Assembly (NCBI GenBank): GCA_006384855.1
Contig: VCJN01002029.1
Location: forward strand, 62,001 to 126,000
Length of the DNA: 64,000 nt
Source: Tetraselmis striata
Taxonomy: Eukaryota; Chlorophyta; Chlorodendrophyceae; Chlorodendrales; Chlorodendraceae
Direction of reading: 5' to 3'
Shown here: in pieces, positions 60,501-64,000 of the stretch
How the letters are laid out: each line of letters starts with the position of its first letter
Numbering within the stretch: the stretch's first letter is position 1
Notes under the pieces: generated by a model
The model's database searches: none
What the model was told of the DNA's origin: nothing
Seen by the model: only the letters and a program-made list of their open reading frames with translations
Made by a program: the position numbers and the translations under genes

Positions 60501-63500
60501 GGACGGCGTGGAACGCGTGGAGCCAGATGGTGGCCGACCAGCGCGCGCGCCGGGCCTTATTAGCACGCGCGCTGGCCAAGATGCGGTACCGCCAGGTGGC
60601 CGCGGCGTTCGCCACCTGGGAGGGCAGCTGGCTGGCGGCTCGCGCAGAGGCCGCCCGGGAGGCGCGTGTGCGGCGCCTGGCACAGCGCCTCACGCGCCAG
60701 CTGCTCTCGGCGGCGTTCAACAGCTGGGTGGACAACAGCGCGACGCTGCGCGGCCAGCAGACCCTCGCGCGCCGCGCGCTGGCGCACCTGGCGCACCGCC
60801 GCACCGCATCGGCCTGGAACGCCTGGGCGTGGTACTCGGCCGAGCGGCGCCGCTTGCGGCTGCTGCTCGGGCGCGCGGTCCGGCACATGGCTCGGCGTAC
60901 CCTGTCCGCTGCCTGGAACGGCTGGCTGGGCTTTGTGGCCGCTCGCGTTGCCAAGAAGGCGCTCCTCCACCGTGCGCTGCGCACCATGCGGGCTCTCCAA
61001 CTCCAGGCGGCATGGGCCGGCTGGCGCGACTCGGCCGCGCGCGGCAAGCAGCGGGAGCTCCTGGTGGCGCGCGCGCTGCGCAAAATGCGCAACACGGCGC
61101 TGTGGACTGCCTGGAGCGGCTGGCTGGCCGCGGTCGAGCGCGCCGCCGCCGCGCGTGCGCAGGCAACCGGCGTCCTCAAGCGCCTGTCGGTGCGCCACCT
61201 GTCGTCCGGCTGGAACGGCTGGGTGGCGGTGGTGTCACACCGGAAGGAGCGCCGTGTGAAGGTCAACCGCGCGCGGGGCAAGATGCTGCACCGCGCGATA
61301 GCCGCCGCCTTTGCGTCCTGGGCCTTAATGTGGTCCGACGAGCGCGCTGCCCGGCACAAGGCGCGCAGCTGCGTGCAGCGGCTGCTGCAGCGGCTTCTGG
61401 CGCAGGGCTTCACCACGTGGAAGAGCGTGGTGGTCACCCTGGCGGAGCGCCGCGAGGCCGCCAACAAGGCGCTCGGCCGCATCATCCACGGCCTTCTGGG
61501 CACCGCCTGGAATAGCTGGGTTCTGTGGACCGCAGGTGCACAGCACCAGCGCAAGCTGCTGAGCGCCGCCATCCGCCGCGGGATGCACGCCGCGCTGCAC
61601 GCCGCCTTTGCGGGCTGGCTCGATGCTGCCGCGACGAGGACCTCCCGGCGCGCCCTGGTCGCCAAGGCGCTCGCCCGCATGCGGCAGCGGCTGCTCTTCC
61701 GCGCCTATGCCGCCTGGGCCGATCAATGCGACGCCATCCGCGCGCAGCGGCGCGCCGCAGAGGCCACGCTCTACCGGCTGCGCAACCGCCAGGCGGCGCA
61801 GGCCTTCACCACCTGGCGCCAGGAGGCCGCCGCTGGCCGGGCGCAGCGCACACTTGTGTCCAAGGCCCTGTCCCGCATGGCCAACCGCCGCCTCTTCCTG
61901 GCCTTCTCCGCCTGGCAGTCCACATGGGACCTGATGCGCCACCGCCGCCGCCAGGCGCGCGGCATCGTGGACCGCATGCTCCACCGGCTGCTGGCCGCAG
62001 CCTTCCAGACCTGGGCCTTGCGCATGGGCGCCCTCAAGGACAGCCGCCGCCTGGCCGAGTCCGCGCTCCGCCGCATGGGGAACCAGCTGCTTGCCGCCTG
62101 CTTCAGCACCTGGGCGGAACACGGCCACAAGCTGACTGCCGCCCGCGGCCGCGCCGCTGCCATCGTGGCGCGCCTGCAGCAGCGCGGCTTGGCAACGGCG
62201 TTTAGCGGCTGGGCCGCCGCCGTGGCGAGGCGCGTGCGGAACCGCACCCTGGTTGCCCGCGCGGTTCGCCCGCCTCTCGCACGCCCTGCTCGCCGCCGCG
62301 CTCGCCGGCTGGGCGCAGCACGTCGCAGCGCTGGCCTCCGGCCGCGCCAAGGCGACCGCTGCCCTCCGGCGCGCCACCAACGCCGCGACCTGGGCGGCGC
62401 TCAACGGCTGGCGCGCCGCCGTGCAGCGCGTGGGACGCAACCGCGGCATCATGGCCCGCGCCGTCGCGCGCCTCACGCTGCGCCGCCTCGCCAGCGCGCT
62501 TAGCGGGTGGCGCGCCGCCGTGGCGCACCGTGCGGCCGGCCGCGCCAAGGTGGCCCGGATGCTGGCCAAGATGGCGCACTCCGCGCTGTGGGCCGCGTTT
62601 GCCACATGGGTAAGCGCGCTGGTGGATGCGCGCGACGCGCGGCGCGGCGCGCTGCGCGCTGCCGGCCACTGGCTGCACGCCTGCCTGGGCGCTGCGTTTG
62701 CCGGGTGGGCCGCGCACGCCGCGACGCGCCGGCGGCAGCGCGCCCTGGTGCACCGCAGCCTGGGCCGCCTGCGCGTGGGCCAGCTGGCCTCCGCCTTTGC
62801 CGCCTGGGCGGACGCCAGCCTGCGCGCCAAGGCGCTGGTGCGGACAGCCGTCCGGGCCTGGCAGGCAGCTTCCGCCACGCAGGTGCGTCGCCGCGAGCAG
62901 CTCATCCGCTTCTTCACGCGGAAGGCGCTTGGCCTGCTGCGCCTTGCGTACTCCGAGTGGCGCGGCCTGGTGGCCCGCAAGCGCATGCTGTCGCTCCTGT
63001 CGGGGCAGATGGACGCTGCGCGCCGGCGCCGCCAGCTGGGGCCGCCTGCTGGCCGCATGGCATCGCCTGGCCGGGCAGCTCGCCCTGCTGCGCAGCAGCC
63101 TGGACGCCTCGAGCGCCGCGCAGGGGGCGCTCCTCCTGCGGCGGGCCTTCCTCACGTGGTGGCGCCACGTCCGTAAGCTGGCGGCGGCTCGGGCCACGGC
63201 GGAGAGCCGCTGGCTTGCTGCGCGCCGCGGCATGCTGGGCCCGCTGATGGCCGCCTGGCGTGGCGTGGCGGCCGACGCCAAGGCGGCCGACTCGCGCCTC
63301 CGCCGTGCCCTCGTCAAGCTCGGCCTCCGCACCGCCGGCCAGGTCTTTGCCGCCTGGCGCGCCGCCGCTGCCGTAATGAAGGCCGCGCGCGCCGAGGCGG
63401 AGTCCATCCGGCGGTCCACGATGCGCCCCCTGCTGTCGCGCAGCTTCTACGGCTGGCTGTACCTCCTCACCGGCATGGTGGCACGCAAGGCGGTCGTGCC

Positions 63501-64000
63501 CCCGCGCAAACCCGTGGTCAAGGAGTTCACCCCTGCCCCGACCCTCGCGCCGGCACCGGAGCCAGCGCCGCCACCCAAGAAGAGCGCTGACAGCCAGACG
63601 CCAGCCGAGCCGGCGCCCAAGCCATGGAGGGTGGTGCCGGTGACCACCACCTACGTGACGTCGCCTCCACGCTACGGGCAGGCAGGGCTGAACAGCAGCT
63701 TCGACAGCAGCGCCGGCTCCCCGGCCACCGGCCACCAGCACCAGCACCATCATCACACGGCGGCCTCGTTCCGTGCCGAGCGCAGCGGCCAGGAGCCGGT
63801 GTACGGGCTGGACCCCTACGGGGGGATCCCAGCCCCCACATCTGCCGTGGCCCCTGCGCAGCTGTTCTCCTCCACCACCAGCTTGCGCTCCCGGCACGGG
63901 CACAGCGCCGCGGCCGCGCACTCGTCCGCCAACGCCAGCGCCGGCGGACGCCCTTCATCTAGCCGTATGCTGCACGGCGCGTACGAGAAGGTGCTCCAGG
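54575..64000 (+). CDS. Very large SFI1-like centrin-binding repeat protein, 3' end beyond the window
   Basis: Secure exons: 54575-54652 (ATG start), 55342-55469, 55594-55840, 55933-56191, 56306-56557, 56682-57275, 57377-59115, then 59809 to the window end. One or two exons between 54750 and 55280 are seen but not resolved. From 55690 the protein consists of about 34-residue repeats with a conserved core, A...LA.AF..W........R, for example LLACAFSMWEYSALKQRHGR and HLSAAWLAWVDCLAANRRER. I estimate 60 or more copies. This is the Sfi1 type, a long helix that binds centrin every repeat in centrosomes and basal bodies. Exon 59115 joins 59809 in phase (FYR|W), so 59809 onward is the same gene. In the last exon the frame moves by +1 near 62250 and again near 63030. 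After 63480 the chain turns Pro/Ser/His-rich. Confidence 0.83.
59116..59808 (+). other. Long AT-rich intron of the SFI1-like gene
   Basis: 693 bp, GTATGA donor and CTCCCAG acceptor. 59280-59600 is extremely AT-rich with ATATAT runs, while the neighbouring exons are far GC-richer. No ORF or element is recognised in it. Confidence 0.8.

Noticed and set aside
59914-61680. 588-codon open frame on the minus strand, opposite the SFI1-like gene
   Set aside because: It is the complement of a GC-rich, alanine/arginine-rich repeat exon, where antisense stops are rare. It shows no independent motif.

Overview
The window is nuclear DNA of a green alga, most likely a chlorophyte. The genes carry many short introns with GT-AG borders, exons are very GC-rich, and long poly(G)/poly(C) runs lie in introns and spacers. 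TGTAA polyadenylation signals sit 110-170 bp after several stop codons, as is usual in chlorophytes. The gene set fits: a plant-type Kdo transferase plus the ciliary/basal-body genes NME7 and an SFI1-like protein. I cannot name the species. Exon models were built by hand from splice sites, reading phase and remembered family sequences.

Layout. 1-1942 (-): 3' part of a kinesin-light-chain-like TPR protein, cut by the window edge. 1950-7500: repeat-rich island holding an inverted pair of retroelement fragments (4740-6470). 7501-12136 (+): NOL10/Enp2. 12898-17731 (-): NSUN5/Rcm1 rRNA methyltransferase, convergent with NOL10. 17732-18784: divergent spacer with a layered fold-back repeat. 18785-24049 (+): Kdo transferase KDTA with a long Ser/Pro/Gly-rich insertion. 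24909-26456 (-): CID-domain protein with a proline-rich tail. 27971-34714 and upstream (-): HEATR6-like HEAT-repeat protein. 36338-38096 (-): NME7.

From about 38.6 to 52.9 kb the DNA is mobile-element territory. Two decayed non-LTR retroelements with a C-terminal PD-(D/E)XK-like nuclease domain lie tail to tail (38.64-42.09 kb + and 42.19-46.36 kb -). Next come two tandem palindromic units separated by poly(C), then a 3.6 kb structure in which about 400 bp direct repeats enclose a 67-68 bp minisatellite of some 34 copies. From 54575 to the right edge (+) runs a very large SFI1-like centrin-binding repeat protein, with one long AT-rich intron and two apparent reading-frame breaks.

Functional themes: ribosome biogenesis (NOL10 and NSUN5, convergent neighbours), cilium/centriole (NME7 and SFI1-like, separated by the mobile elements), and cell-wall or membrane glycan synthesis (KDTA). 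Nothing suggests a bacterial-style operon or CRISPR. The least explained part is the palindrome and minisatellite complex at 46.8-52.9 kb.
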